Below are positions 1-4,979 of a DNA stretch of 5,442 nucleotides, piece by piece (positions within the stretch are counted from its first letter, which is position 1; the number at the start of each line of letters is the position of its first letter). The DNA comes from Dehalococcoidia bacterium (GTDB lineage Bacteria > Chloroflexota > Dehalococcoidia > GIF9 > AB-539-J10), in NCBI GenBank assembly GCA_030669525.1, contig DAOVDO010000072.1:1-5442 (forward strand), written 5' to 3'. The notes below the pieces were generated by a model. The model was given only the letters and a program-made list of their open reading frames with translations. It was not told the origin of the DNA and made no database searches. A program made the position numbers and the translations under genes.

Positions 1-166
1 AAGCAAGTATGACGACTCCTACATCCGCAAGGCAGCCATAAAGTATAAGGTGCCCTATATCACCACGTTAGCTGCTGCCATGGCTGCTGCCAAAGGCATA
101 GCCGCTTACCGTGAGGGTAAATCGGACGTCAAGTCTCTGCAGAGCTACCACGCGGATATAAAATAA
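1..166 (+). CDS. carB: Carbamoyl-phosphate synthase large subunit, C-terminal end (partial)
   Basis: The last 54 codons of a gene entering from the left, read in the frame starting at base 2 and ending with TAA at 164-166. The tail contains DSYIRKAAIKYKVPYITTLA, then an Ala-rich helix (AAAMAAAKGIAAYR), and ends VKSLQSYHADIK. This matches the C-terminal allosteric (MGS-like) domain of CarB, where 'xPYITTLAAA' followed by 'VKSLQxYH' is a common ending. CarB makes carbamoyl phosphate from bicarbonate, ammonia and ATP for pyrimidine and arginine synthesis in the cytoplasm, using ammonia delivered by CarA. Only the regulatory tail is visible, so the catalytic halves cannot be judged. No clear terminator follows the stop. 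Identification rests on the recognisable tail. Confidence 0.88.
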   Translation, partial: SKYDDSYIRKAAIKYKVPYITTLAAAMAAAKGIAAYREGKSDVKSLQSYHADIK

Positions 167-274
167 GTGCAGGAAGATTCACCATCTCTTTTTGGAAGAT
201 TGTTAGCTATATTGATTAAGGGAGCTGGCAGAATTCGAAATACCATTCAGGCTTTTGTGAAAGACGTGGTATAA
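167..274 (+). CDS. Possible 35-residue small protein directly after carB
   Basis: A GTG codon abuts the carB TAA with no gap and opens a 35-codon frame ending with TAA at 272-274. The peptide begins MQEDSPSLFGRLLAILIKG and continues with basic and hydrophobic residues (GRIRNTIQAFVKDVV), giving a pattern that could form an amphipathic helix. The immediate stop/start junction would allow reinitiation by ribosomes finishing carB. Against it: there is no recognisable Shine-Dalgarno sequence, the start is GTG, and 35 open codons are easily obtained by chance. The stop codon overlaps a perfect TATAAT. I do not recognise the peptide; it may simply be the carB 3' region. Confidence 0.22.
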   Translation: MQEDSPSLFGRLLAILIKGAGRIRNTIQAFVKDVV

Positions 275-275
275 T
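267..275 (+). promoter_or_regulatory. Possible extended -10 promoter element reading into the IS remnant
   Basis: TGGTATAAT at 267-275 is a perfect extended -10 (TGn plus TATAAT). No convincing -35 box lies 16-18 bases upstream. It sits at the edge of the palindromic IS remnant and points rightward into a stretch with no forward gene, so its product, if any, is unknown. It may be fortuitous. Confidence 0.3.
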
Positions 276-277
276 AG

Positions 278-380
278 TGACCTGTCCCCATAAACCATAC
301 CACTACTCAAGTTAGAATTTATGGCATGGTAAATTGGTAGATTGAACAATAGCTTGAGTCGTTACCTTGTTGACAGGTGA
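278..380. mobile_element. Palindromic IS3-like end remnant (MITE-like, about 103 bp)
   Basis: The left arm begins TGACCTGTCCCC at 278 and contains CTCAAGTTA about 25 bases further in. The right arm, read on the other strand from base 380 inward, begins TCACCTGTCAAC and contains CTCAAGCTA at a similar distance. Both arms resemble IS3-family termini, in which TGACCTGCCCCC is followed by a 'CAAGTTAGACT' block. No transposase lies between them; the centre is about 35 bases of A/T-rich sequence. The simplest reading is an internally deleted insertion sequence, or a miniature element, that has drifted. I could not see an obvious target-site duplication. IS-family assignment is from memory of terminal motifs. 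Confidence 0.5.
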
Positions 381-602
381 GCTTAGACCGGAGCTATAGC
401 GCAGAACTAAATCGGACAAAATACCTAGGATGTCATATTAGGTAACAAAACAAGCTATTAGTATGTTGTGCAGTCTGGATAGTTTCGTTATATCCAGTTA
501 ATGTCCTCTACAACAAGTAGCCTGCTCCCGAGGCTATGGTACCGGCAATACTGACTAAAGGTGTGGTGCAATTACTGGATGCAGGTCAATCGTTCGGGTC
601 AG
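381..602. other. Gene-free stretch with two small inverted repeats
   Basis: No convincing reading frame on either strand. Two short perfect inverted repeats are visible: TACCTA (422-427) with TAGGTA (439-444), loop 11; and CTGGATA (475-481) with TATCCAG (491-497), loop 9. A third, weaker one is TAGCC (518-522) with GGCTA (532-536). None is followed by a T-run on either strand, so they do not look like intrinsic terminators. The stretch lies just downstream of the minus-strand VOC gene and could carry its 3' end structures. Confidence 0.4.
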
Positions 603-1019
603 TTATTCTGCCTCCTGTATCAGCTGAATGGCAAAATCACCAACCTGGCGGGTGTCAAAGTGAGCAGTGCTACTGCCAAAGGCAGCGGGGGCTTTCCCTT
701 TGACTATAACCGAGACGCCTTTACCTTCCAGCTTGGCACTCTCCTCATCAAGGTTATCCACAGCGAAGGCAATGTGCTGAACACCTTCGCCTTTGCTGTC
801 TAAAAACTCTTTATAGTTTGATGATTCTCCTTCGATAGGCTGAATAAACTCAATCGGTACCGAGCCAATCTGGACAAACTTTGCTCTAATCTTGGGCTTT
901 GATTCTGGAAATATGACCTCGCGCCCGACTGATGCTATACCTAAGGATTGATAATACTCAACAGCCTTATCTATATCCCTTACTACTACCGCTATGTGAT
1001 GTAGCTTCCAGCTTGCCAT
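603..1019 (-). CDS. VOC-fold metalloenzyme, methylmalonyl-CoA epimerase/glyoxalase-like
   Basis: A complete 138-residue protein made of two beta-alpha-beta-beta-beta modules of the vicinal oxygen chelate superfamily. Module one opens with LHHIAVVVRDIDKAVEYYQ (His8) and carries IEFIQP (Glu57). Module two opens with GEGVQHIAFAVDNLDE (His82) and ends FAIQLIQ (Gln132). The overall layout, especially the 'GEGVQHIAF.VDNL' segment, is that of methylmalonyl-CoA epimerase, which interconverts (R)- and (S)-methylmalonyl-CoA in propionate metabolism; related family members do other isomerase, lyase or dioxygenase reactions. The fourth metal ligand, normally Glu, is Gln here. Two adjacent ATGs exist (1022 and 1019); AGGAG at 1031-1027 is 4 bases from the first and 7 from the second, so the second is preferred. 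It has no gene partner on its strand. The fold is secure; the substrate is not. Confidence 0.85.
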   Translation of the reverse strand: MASWKLHHIAVVVRDIDKAVEYYQSLGIASVGREVIFPESKPKIRAKFVQIGSVPIEFIQPIEGESSNYKEFLDSKGEGVQHIAFAVDNLDEESAKLEGKGVSVIVKGKAPAAFGSSTAHFDTRQVGDFAIQLIQEAE

Positions 1020-1046
1020 CATTTTTCTCCTTTCTATACGATTACA

Positions 1047-1145
1047 TAACCTGCCCCCGATAATTATACCACATCTTAAGTTAGACTAAGGATTGTTGGA
1101 GATGCCCCCATTTTTGGGCCAATGATAATGTTAGACTTTGGATTG
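1047..1145. repeat. Two tandem copies of an IS3-like terminal sequence (about 51 bp period)
   Basis: Copy one starts CCTGCCCCC at 1050 and carries GTTAGACTAAGGATTG at 1080-1095. Copy two starts ATGCCCCC at 1102 and carries GTTAGACTTTGGATTG at 1130-1145. The offset between copies is 50-51 bases. The first copy also aligns well with the left arm at 278: both have CCTG, a C-run, ATACCAC and then AAGTTAGA. A weaker fourth echo (AAGTTGGACTAAGG) occurs at 1391-1404. These are best read as old terminal inverted repeats of one IS family, the second leading directly into an orfA relic. Confidence 0.5.
1056..1071 (-). promoter_or_regulatory. Extended -10 promoter of the VOC gene, inside an IS-end relic
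   Basis: On the minus strand TATAAT lies at 1068-1063, preceded by TG one base away (TGGTATAAT). This is a perfect extended -10, so a weak -35 would be tolerated; none is obvious. Transcription would begin near 1056, giving a leader of about 35 bases containing the AGGAG ribosome binding site. The element lies within the IS-end copy at 1047-1095. Confidence 0.55.
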
Positions 1146-1161
1146 AGGAAAGGGGATTTGA

Positions 1162-1299
1162 GTGTTCAAAAGAGCGTACACACCAGAACAAATCATCTTT
1201 TTGTTCAACTAATCGGGAGCAACGATGAACGCAGAGCGTAATCTAATCTCAAACATCGGAGTGCCGCTATATGCTGAATATTATCCTTTTGATATGTGA
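1162..1299 (+). pseudogene. Decayed IS3-family OrfA (N-terminal HTH part)
   Basis: Starting at GTG 1162 the frame reads FKRAYTPEQIIFLFN, a TAA stop at 1210-1212, then SGATMNAERNLISNIGV and PLYAEYYPF before a second stop (TGA, 1297-1299). The start matches the 'KR.YTPEQII..L' opening of IS3-family OrfA proteins. The segment after the stop matches the following 'GAT..EA.RNIGVTEQTYYRW' helix-turn-helix part, with the signature tryptophan lost. The frame is kept across the stop codon, which is what a slowly decaying copy looks like. OrfA would bind the element's ends, and the relic follows an IS-end sequence, as expected. The catalytic OrfB (DDE) part is missing. The same frame stays open from 1300 to 1410 but I do not recognise that peptide. 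Confidence 0.55.
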
Positions 1300-1423
1300 A
1301 AACTTAGAAATGTTTGGCTAGCTGCATACTATAGAGTTTTTTACTTTGGCAACCTGAGGATAAAACGACCAAATCTAATTGCTTATAGCAAAGTTGGACT
1401 AAGGCAATGAGCTTCCTTCCAAC
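1300..1423. other. Unassigned remainder of the IS-derived stretch
   Basis: Continues from the orfA relic to the end of the minus-strand ECF fragment. The orfA frame remains open for 36 codons, but the translation (ending IAYSKVGLRQ) is not recognised. The AAGTTGGACTAAGG block at 1391-1404 resembles the inner part of the IS ends upstream. Nothing else can be supported here. Confidence 0.3.
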
Positions 1424-1740
1424 CTAAGTGTGTAGGGCACGCTCATCTGAACCGGGCGGTAAGCCCGGCTTAAGAGCTATCCACTGGAATCTCTTCCTGA
1501 ATCTCTCCAGTATGATTATGGTTTTCTTGCCAAGCAGCCCGAGGAAGACAGCATTTCCTATGGCATGGAAGGTATCAAACCAAACACTGTTAAGCTGGGC
1601 AATGACAAAGGTTTTTAGGGTCAGCGGATAGACAAAAGACGCCCAGAACCAGAGATTCATTATTACCCCGAAGACATAACCCCAGATAATGCCGAAGACG
1701 ACGAGCCACCTCGTACTCAGGCGGAAGCGCCGGAGATAAG
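1424..1740 (-). pseudogene. C-terminal fragment of an ECF-type transporter S component
   Basis: On the minus strand, one frame from about 1740 down to TAG at 1426-1424 reads LSTRWLVVFGIIWGYVFG, then VIMNLWFWASFVYPLTLKTF, then VWFDTFHAIGNAVFLGLLG and ERFRKRFQW. The motifs 'GxxWGxxFGxxMNLWFW' and 'FDxFHAxGNAxxxxLL' followed by 'RFRxRF' are those of the last membrane helices of substrate-capture (S) components of energy-coupling-factor vitamin importers. At least two hydrophobic segments are visible. The N-terminal half is absent: upstream the frame soon meets stops, and the DNA instead encodes a winged-helix protein in another frame. An ATG inside (1660-1658, at MNLWFW) is a conserved internal methionine, not a true start. 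The last 18 residues (after FQW) look non-homologous. ECF family assignment is from recalled motifs. Confidence 0.6.
1452..1468. repeat. Perfect GC-rich hairpin at the end of the ECF fragment
   Basis: CCGGGC (1452-1457) and GCCCGG (1463-1468) flank a 5-base loop. It lies in the codons for the non-conserved C-terminal tail of the ECF fragment. No T-run follows on the minus strand, so it is not a canonical intrinsic terminator. Confidence 0.4.
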
Positions 1741-1905
1741 AAAGCCGTCTTTCAATAGCTGTTTTATATAGTCGGATACTGCCTGGGGAGTAATTTTAAG
1801 CTTCTTAGCAATATCCTTCTGCTGGATATTGGGTTGCTTAGATGCTATCTCAACCAATATTTGAAATTTGGTCGTCAGATTTTTGTTACGTAATATCTCT
1901 ACCAT
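1717..1905 (-). pseudogene. Truncated winged-helix DNA-binding regulator
   Basis: A 62-residue reading frame, MVEILRNKNLTTKFQILVEI at the start, then a clear helix-turn-helix with IQQKDIAKKLKITPQAVSDY at about residues 27-46 and IKQLLKDGF after it. This is a MarR/ArsR-like winged helix; the 'MVEIL...NLTTKFQILVEIA..QPNIQQKDIAKKL.ITPQAVS.YI' pattern resembles regulators I associate mainly with archaea and their relatives in uncultured bacteria. Homologues would continue with the beta-wing and an effector part. Here the frame ends GASA followed by TGA, just where the ECF-derived sequence begins in another frame. It is therefore probably a truncated gene fused to foreign sequence. No good ribosome binding site precedes the ATG, although an extended -10 promoter does. 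A 62-residue stand-alone DNA-binding domain that is still expressed is possible. Confidence 0.6.
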
Positions 1906-1946
1906 GACTTCAGCGTTCCATTAGATAATCAAGTGGACTTTCATCT

Positions 1947-1962
1947 ATTAACCATTATAGCA
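1947..1962 (-). promoter_or_regulatory. Extended -10 promoter upstream of the winged-helix gene
   Basis: On the minus strand TGCTATAAT spans 1962-1954, a perfect TATAAT with TG one base upstream. At 17 bases spacing the -35 position reads TTACTT, a poor match. The start of transcription would be near 1947, giving a leader of about 42 bases before the ATG at 1905. A four-codon mini-ORF (ATGGAACGCTGA) lies just before the start. Confidence 0.5.
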
Positions 1963-2105
1963 ACTTTTGCACCGCAAAGTAATTGCCGGATTAAGCTACA
2001 CAGGAACAATCCACTATCCTGTTCTCTATCAGCTGCTCCCGGCAGTGATTTGCTATGACCTCTGGATGCTGTCAATCGTCTTTCTCTTAAACAAATGCGC
2101 TACCT

Positions 2106-2151
2106 CTGGGGGAGGCAAAGGATGCAATTGCGTCCTCTACCCCTCCCTCAG
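2106..2151. repeat. Long imperfect hairpin
   Basis: An inner stem of GGATGCA (2120-2126) with TGCGTCC (2129-2135) pairs throughout with one G-U if transcribed. An outer stem pairs CTG, GGG and AGG on the left (from 2106) with CCT, CCC and CAG on the right (to 2151), separated by an internal loop. A T5 run follows at 2164-2168 after a gap of 12 bases, too far for a standard intrinsic terminator on the + strand. It could be a structured RNA or an IS-derived palindrome. Confidence 0.4.
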
Positions 2152-2173
2152 GGGCAGAAAGAGTTTTTGAATC

Positions 2174-2201
2174 AAAATGAAAAAGCCCAAAGAGTGGCTT
2201 T
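2174..2201 (-). terminator. Intrinsic terminator-like hairpin on the minus strand, with no obvious client gene
   Basis: Read on the minus strand, AAAGCC (2201-2196), an 8-base loop and GGCTTT (2187-2182) are followed by further T residues (TTTTTCATTTT in total from the stem end). This is a reasonable rho-independent layout with a short stem. No minus-strand gene lies between it and the well-terminated gene ending at 3629, so what it would terminate is unknown. It may be a leftover of a lost gene. Confidence 0.4.
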
Positions 2202-2256
2202 ATCCTCGCCGGGAGTTGGTGGCAGAGGACAGGATAGCGTAATGTTACACTAGCAC

Positions 2257-2588
2257 CTCACAGCCCCACTGCCATCTCACTGGTTCTTAAAAAATCCGTG
2301 TGGTATAGTGATGGACGGGACTTCAGGTGAATTTGCTGGACCTGTGGATTACGAGAAGGGAAAACAGCGGAATATACTGACCAAGTAGATATCTGAAAGA
2401 GGAAGGATACTAGCCGATGACCTGACCCCAACCCGGGCAAGTCCCTAACAGAGGATATTAGGAAGGGAACGAAGAGCCCGGATGATGCGGCTAACGAATT
2501 AGCTCACCCGCATTATTGCGGCTGTTTCAATACCATCCGAGCGGAGAAATTATTGGCAGCAATGGCCGGGATTGATAAGAAATATTGA
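2257..2588 (+). pseudogene. Possible decayed gene remnant upstream of the hydrolase
   Basis: Two forward frames look protein-like and could be pieces of one gene. The first (2257-2388) reads SHWFLKNPCGIVMDGTSGEF then AGPVDYEKGKQRNILTK to a TAG; the same frame continues ISERGRILADDLTPTR. About 30 bases later a second frame (2421-2588) takes over: GKSLTEDIRKGTKSPDDAAN, ELAHPHYCGCFNTIRAEKLL and AAMAGIDKKY, ending at TGA 2586-2588. That stop lies inside the ribosome binding region of the hydrolase, the arrangement expected of an upstream operon gene. The 55-codon second frame has no usable start codon near its beginning. I do not recognise a family, and no frame is long enough to be sure; chance is a real alternative. 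Confidence 0.3.
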
Positions 2589-2602
2589 AAGGAGGTGGCA
2601 CC

Positions 2603-3430
2603 ATGACAGTAGCACTTGTGAACGGAGTTAACCTGTATTATGAAGTGACGGGTAAAGGTTTCCCACTAATCTGGAGTCACGAGTTTGCGGGCGATTTCAA
2701 AAGCTGGAATCCTCAGGTCAAGTTCTTCTCACGACGCTACCAAGTCATAACCTACAACCACCGGGGATTTCCTCCCTCAGATGTACCGGAGGAGGAGACT
2801 GCGTACTCCCAGGAGCTGCTCGTCGAGGATCTACACCAGTTGCTTCGCTATCTAGGCATTCAGCAGGCATTCGTGGGTGGTCTTTCTATGGGGGCGAATG
2901 TAGCCGTGAATTTCGGCATCGCCCACCCCGAGATGACCAAGGCATTGGTCGTAGCAGGGGCAGGTGCGGGCACAACGGAGCGGGAAAACTTCGAGAGTTA
3001 TCTGGCAGACTTGGTTCGGCAACTCGAAATCGGGGGGTGGGTGGCGGCGACAGACCAATATGGCCGTGGAGCCAGCCGAATCCAGCTCCTACGCAAAGAC
3101 CAAAAGAGCTGGCAAGAGTACTACGAAGAACTTGCCTCTCATTCGTCTATTGGCTCAATACTCTCCATCAAGGGTGTCATACTCAAGCGGCCCACCCTAT
3201 TTGAGCTCAAGCCAAAGCTGCAACAGCTCAATGTGCCCACCCTGATTGTGGTAGGGGATGAAGACGGTTTCTGTATTGAGCCTTCTCTTTTTATGAAGCG
3301 GAACATTCCCAAGTCGGGCTTGGTGGTTTTCGCTCAAACTGGGCACGTTATTAACCTGGAGGAACTCGAGCTTTTCAATCGAGTGGTGCTCGATTTCCTG
3401 ACTTCGGTCGAAGCTGGAAGCTGGGTGTGA
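2603..3430 (+). CDS. Alpha/beta hydrolase
   Basis: A complete 275-residue protein of the alpha/beta hydrolase fold, cytoplasmic (no signal peptide). It begins with the paired beta strands ALVNGVNLYYEVTG and has the first oxyanion-side histidine in PLIWSHEFAGD (His26, in place of the usual HG..G). The nucleophile elbow is GGLSMG with Ser95, the acid is most likely Asp221 in VVGDEDGF, and the catalytic histidine is His248 in TGHVINLEE. A cap region lies at about residues 125-200. Such enzymes hydrolyse esters, lactones, C-C bonds or similar; the substrate cannot be told from sequence. The ATG at 2603 is chosen because AAAGGAGGTG at 2588-2597 gives ideal spacing; a TTG at 2585 is in frame but lies upstream of that site. 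A coding-like remnant ends 14 bases before the start codon, hinting at a former operon. Confidence 0.9.
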   Translation: MTVALVNGVNLYYEVTGKGFPLIWSHEFAGDFKSWNPQVKFFSRRYQVITYNHRGFPPSDVPEEETAYSQELLVEDLHQLLRYLGIQQAFVGGLSMGANVAVNFGIAHPEMTKALVVAGAGAGTTERENFESYLADLVRQLEIGGWVAATDQYGRGASRIQLLRKDQKSWQEYYEELASHSSIGSILSIKGVILKRPTLFELKPKLQQLNVPTLIVVGDEDGFCIEPSLFMKRNIPKSGLVVFAQTGHVINLEELELFNRVVLDFLTSVEAGSWV

Positions 3431-3454
3431 ACGGCTGGTACGTGCCTGGGGAAG

Positions 3455-3485
3455 GAAAAGGCAGAATGAATCGCCTTATTCTTTC
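3455..3485 (+). terminator. Weak terminator candidate after the hydrolase gene
   Basis: AAGGC (3458-3462) and GCCTT (3473-3477) form a 5-bp stem with a 10-base loop, followed by TATTCTTTCC, a T-rich but broken run. It lies about 25 bases after the hydrolase stop. The stem is short, so this is only a candidate. Confidence 0.28.
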
Positions 3486-3590
3486 CGTTAAGCCTGGACT
3501 CGAGACTGAAAGGATAAATTCAGATGTCTACCGTTGCAGCACTCTCACTTGAGCGTATATGTGAGTAATGACGAGGCGCTTTTCAACGTC

Positions 3591-3630
3591 ATACCAAAAG
3601 GGCAGCTGTGATTAAATTAACAGTTGCCCT
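3591..3630 (-). terminator. Intrinsic terminator of the duplicated-domain gene
   Basis: An 11-bp stem, AGGGCAGCTGT (3599-3609) with ACAGTTGCCCT (3620-3630), with one mismatch that becomes G-U or A-C depending on strand, and a 10-base A/T loop. On the minus strand it is followed by TTTT (3598-3595). The stop codon of the minus-strand gene (TAG, 3631-3629) overlaps the base of the stem, so the terminator directly abuts its gene. No T-run follows on the plus strand. Confidence 0.65.
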
Positions 3631-4522
3631 ATAATACCTGCTCCAATATCTCTTCTATCTGCTCATCGGTCAGGCTTTCGTACTTGTCTCTCGTCGTCAG
3701 CTCATCCACTGCTTTTTGAGTCCAGGCATCATAAGCAATATCTCCATCCTCAGGGAAATAGCCGACGAATCTTTTCTCAGCTGGTCTAATCGCCATATTC
3801 GGGACATAGCCCCAGCATATATCCCACACCTCCTCTGGGTATGCGGTAAGAAAGACTATCTTCCCCTGATAGCCTTCAGGTACATGATACACAGCAGGAG
3901 CTATGTGATCCACTCTCCAGCCTATTTCCTTCAAAGCTTCCAGTGCAAACGCCTCTAAAATTATAGGGTCGAAGTTTATCTCCACGTTAATATGAACGTG
4001 GACATAGGCGGGGTCCTCCACCAACCTTAAGCCTTTTTTCCAGTGAGCTGATTGAAAGTATTGGCGTATTTTTCGTATTTCGAGAGGGCCTACGCCCTTG
4101 AAATCGAATTTGCTATAGTAGTTGTCCATGTATTTTTTGCCCCAGGTTGGTATGTTGCTTCCCTCCTCACCGAGTTTTGCGGGATCAGACGGCTGCAAAA
4201 CCACGTTAGGATTATATTTCCAGAAGAAATCAAAGTGCGGGATATACAATACCCTATCCGGGTCATGGGGATGAACACTGTGTGCTCCGAGTATGTCCGG
4301 TCCGGGAGAGACGAAATCTATTTTTCTATTTAGCGGGAGCCCCATTCGCTTAAAATACCTCTGGAACAGCCTGCATATAGACCCTGCCTCCACTTTATTT
4401 TCCACGTAGACGTGAGTGTGGTATAGCTCTTCCTCCGTCTGGGTCAGCTGTCGTATTAGCTCTTTCCACTGGTCTGATTTGAAATAATCCACTACTCCTC
4501 TGGTAATTTCTTTTTCGCTCAT
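3629..4522 (-). CDS. Uncharacterised protein with two internally repeated HxH units
   Basis: A complete 297-residue protein I do not recognise. No signal peptide or membrane segment; likely cytoplasmic. It contains an internal duplication. Unit one (about residues 10-75) has DYFKSDQWKELIR, YHTHVYVE (His35, His37, Glu41), then FKRMG and DFVSPG. Unit two (about 152-216) has QYFQSAHWKKGLR, YVHVHINVE (His175, His177, Glu181), then LKEIG and DHIAP. The spacing between equivalent residues is 140-142. Further His residues (81, 84, 86, 96, 206, 213) make metal binding conceivable, but that is inference. The C-terminus is acidic. The start at 4522 is chosen because GGAGG (4534-4530) lies 7 bases upstream and a consensus promoter lies at 4603-4575; the frame stays open to 4795 but that extension would include the promoter. 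A terminator overlaps the stop. It is transcribed alone. Confidence 0.85.
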   Translation of the reverse strand: MSEKEITRGVVDYFKSDQWKELIRQLTQTEEELYHTHVYVENKVEAGSICRLFQRYFKRMGLPLNRKIDFVSPGPDILGAHSVHPHDPDRVLYIPHFDFFWKYNPNVVLQPSDPAKLGEEGSNIPTWGKKYMDNYYSKFDFKGVGPLEIRKIRQYFQSAHWKKGLRLVEDPAYVHVHINVEINFDPIILEAFALEALKEIGWRVDHIAPAVYHVPEGYQGKIVFLTAYPEEVWDICWGYVPNMAIRPAEKRFVGYFPEDGDIAYDAWTQKAVDELTTRDKYESLTDEQIEEILEQVL

Positions 4523-4574
4523 AATGCGCCCTCCTTTTGCTGATTCATACCGCCTTTGGATATATCCGTAGCTC

Positions 4575-4603
4575 ATAATAGGTGTTTTCAAAAAGCTTGT
4601 CAA
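4575..4603 (-). promoter_or_regulatory. Sigma-70 promoter of the duplicated-domain gene
   Basis: On the minus strand TTGACA (4603-4598) is followed after exactly 17 bases by TATTAT (4580-4575). The -35 is a perfect consensus and the -10 has five of six matches. Transcription would start near 4568, giving a leader of about 46 bases with AAAAGGAGG before the ATG at 4522. Confidence 0.75.
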
Positions 4604-4979
4604 TGTTTTGCTAGCCGCGCCCAGGGTCTCAATCCCGGTCAATCTGTTGTGTTTAAGATTTTGCCTAGCTTGGTAGAAATTTTTGAGAAAGGTTACTAAA
4701 AACTTGACAAACGGAGTATGATAGGAAGAGAATATTCGGAAGCGATAATCATGACCGACATTAAGAAAGCCTTTTTTATATGCTGGCAGCAGCATGATGT
4801 TCTTTAAAAAGCGAAAAGGAGAGAAAACTTTTGATAGCGGGCTCTGCCAGGGGAGAGTTAAGCAAAGACCGGTGCTGGAGCCCCTCCCATGTGCGACTTG
4901 ATGCGAAATTGGGCAAGTGGCATCCCGCGATTAAACCTTGTAAGAGTAATGATGTCTGTATTATGAGTATCTATGGTAG
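4604..4979. other. Gene-free stretch between the two divergent genes
   Basis: No supported gene on either strand. The minus frame of the neighbouring gene stays open through 4795 but lies upstream of that gene's promoter. A loose inverted repeat, GGGCTC and CAG (4839-4850) with CTG and GAGCCC (4875-4883), has a 24-base loop and a bulge. The rest appears to be divergent upstream sequence. Confidence 0.4.

Larger units (their letters stand above)
1963..2253. other. Gene-free stretch with a hairpin and an orphan terminator
   Basis: No reading frame here has support from a ribosome binding site or recognisable protein pattern on either strand. It holds the long hairpin at 2106-2151 and the minus-strand terminator-like element near 2174-2201, described separately. 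A 21-codon ORF (ATG 2177, MKKPKEWLYPRRELVAEDRI) overlaps the latter and is probably fortuitous. Confidence 0.4.

Noticed and set aside
508..585. Minus-strand frame reading SSNCTTPLVSIAGTIASGAG, faintly like a GAPDH active-site segment
   Set aside because: Only 25 codons, out of the expected motif order, and no flanking similarity.
561..803. 80-codon forward ORF
   Set aside because: Largely antisense to the well-supported VOC gene.
1428..1631. 67-codon forward ORF
   Set aside because: Shadow of the ECF fragment, whose minus frame shows clear family motifs.
1967..2170. 67-codon forward ORF
   Set aside because: No ribosome binding site, no recognisable protein pattern, and it contains the long hairpin; likely chance.
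2258..2440. 60-codon reverse ORF
   Set aside because: Lies opposite the protein-like forward frames, has no ribosome binding site and no recognisable content.
3544..3565. CTCAC/GTGAG inverted repeat between the convergent genes
   Set aside because: Only 5 bp with a 12-base loop and no T-run; not distinguishable from chance.
4704..4732. Forward TTGACA at 4704-4709 as a promoter
   Set aside because: No acceptable -10 at 16-18 bases (AGAGAA at 17), and no forward gene follows closely.
4523..4795. In-frame N-terminal extension of 91 codons on the duplicated-domain protein
   Set aside because: The consensus promoter at 4603-4575 and the GGAGG site at 4534-4530 lie within it and point to the start at 4522.
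4839..4883. GGGCTC/GAGCCC inverted repeat as a terminator or RNA element
   Set aside because: Long loop, bulged stem and no T-run; could easily be chance.
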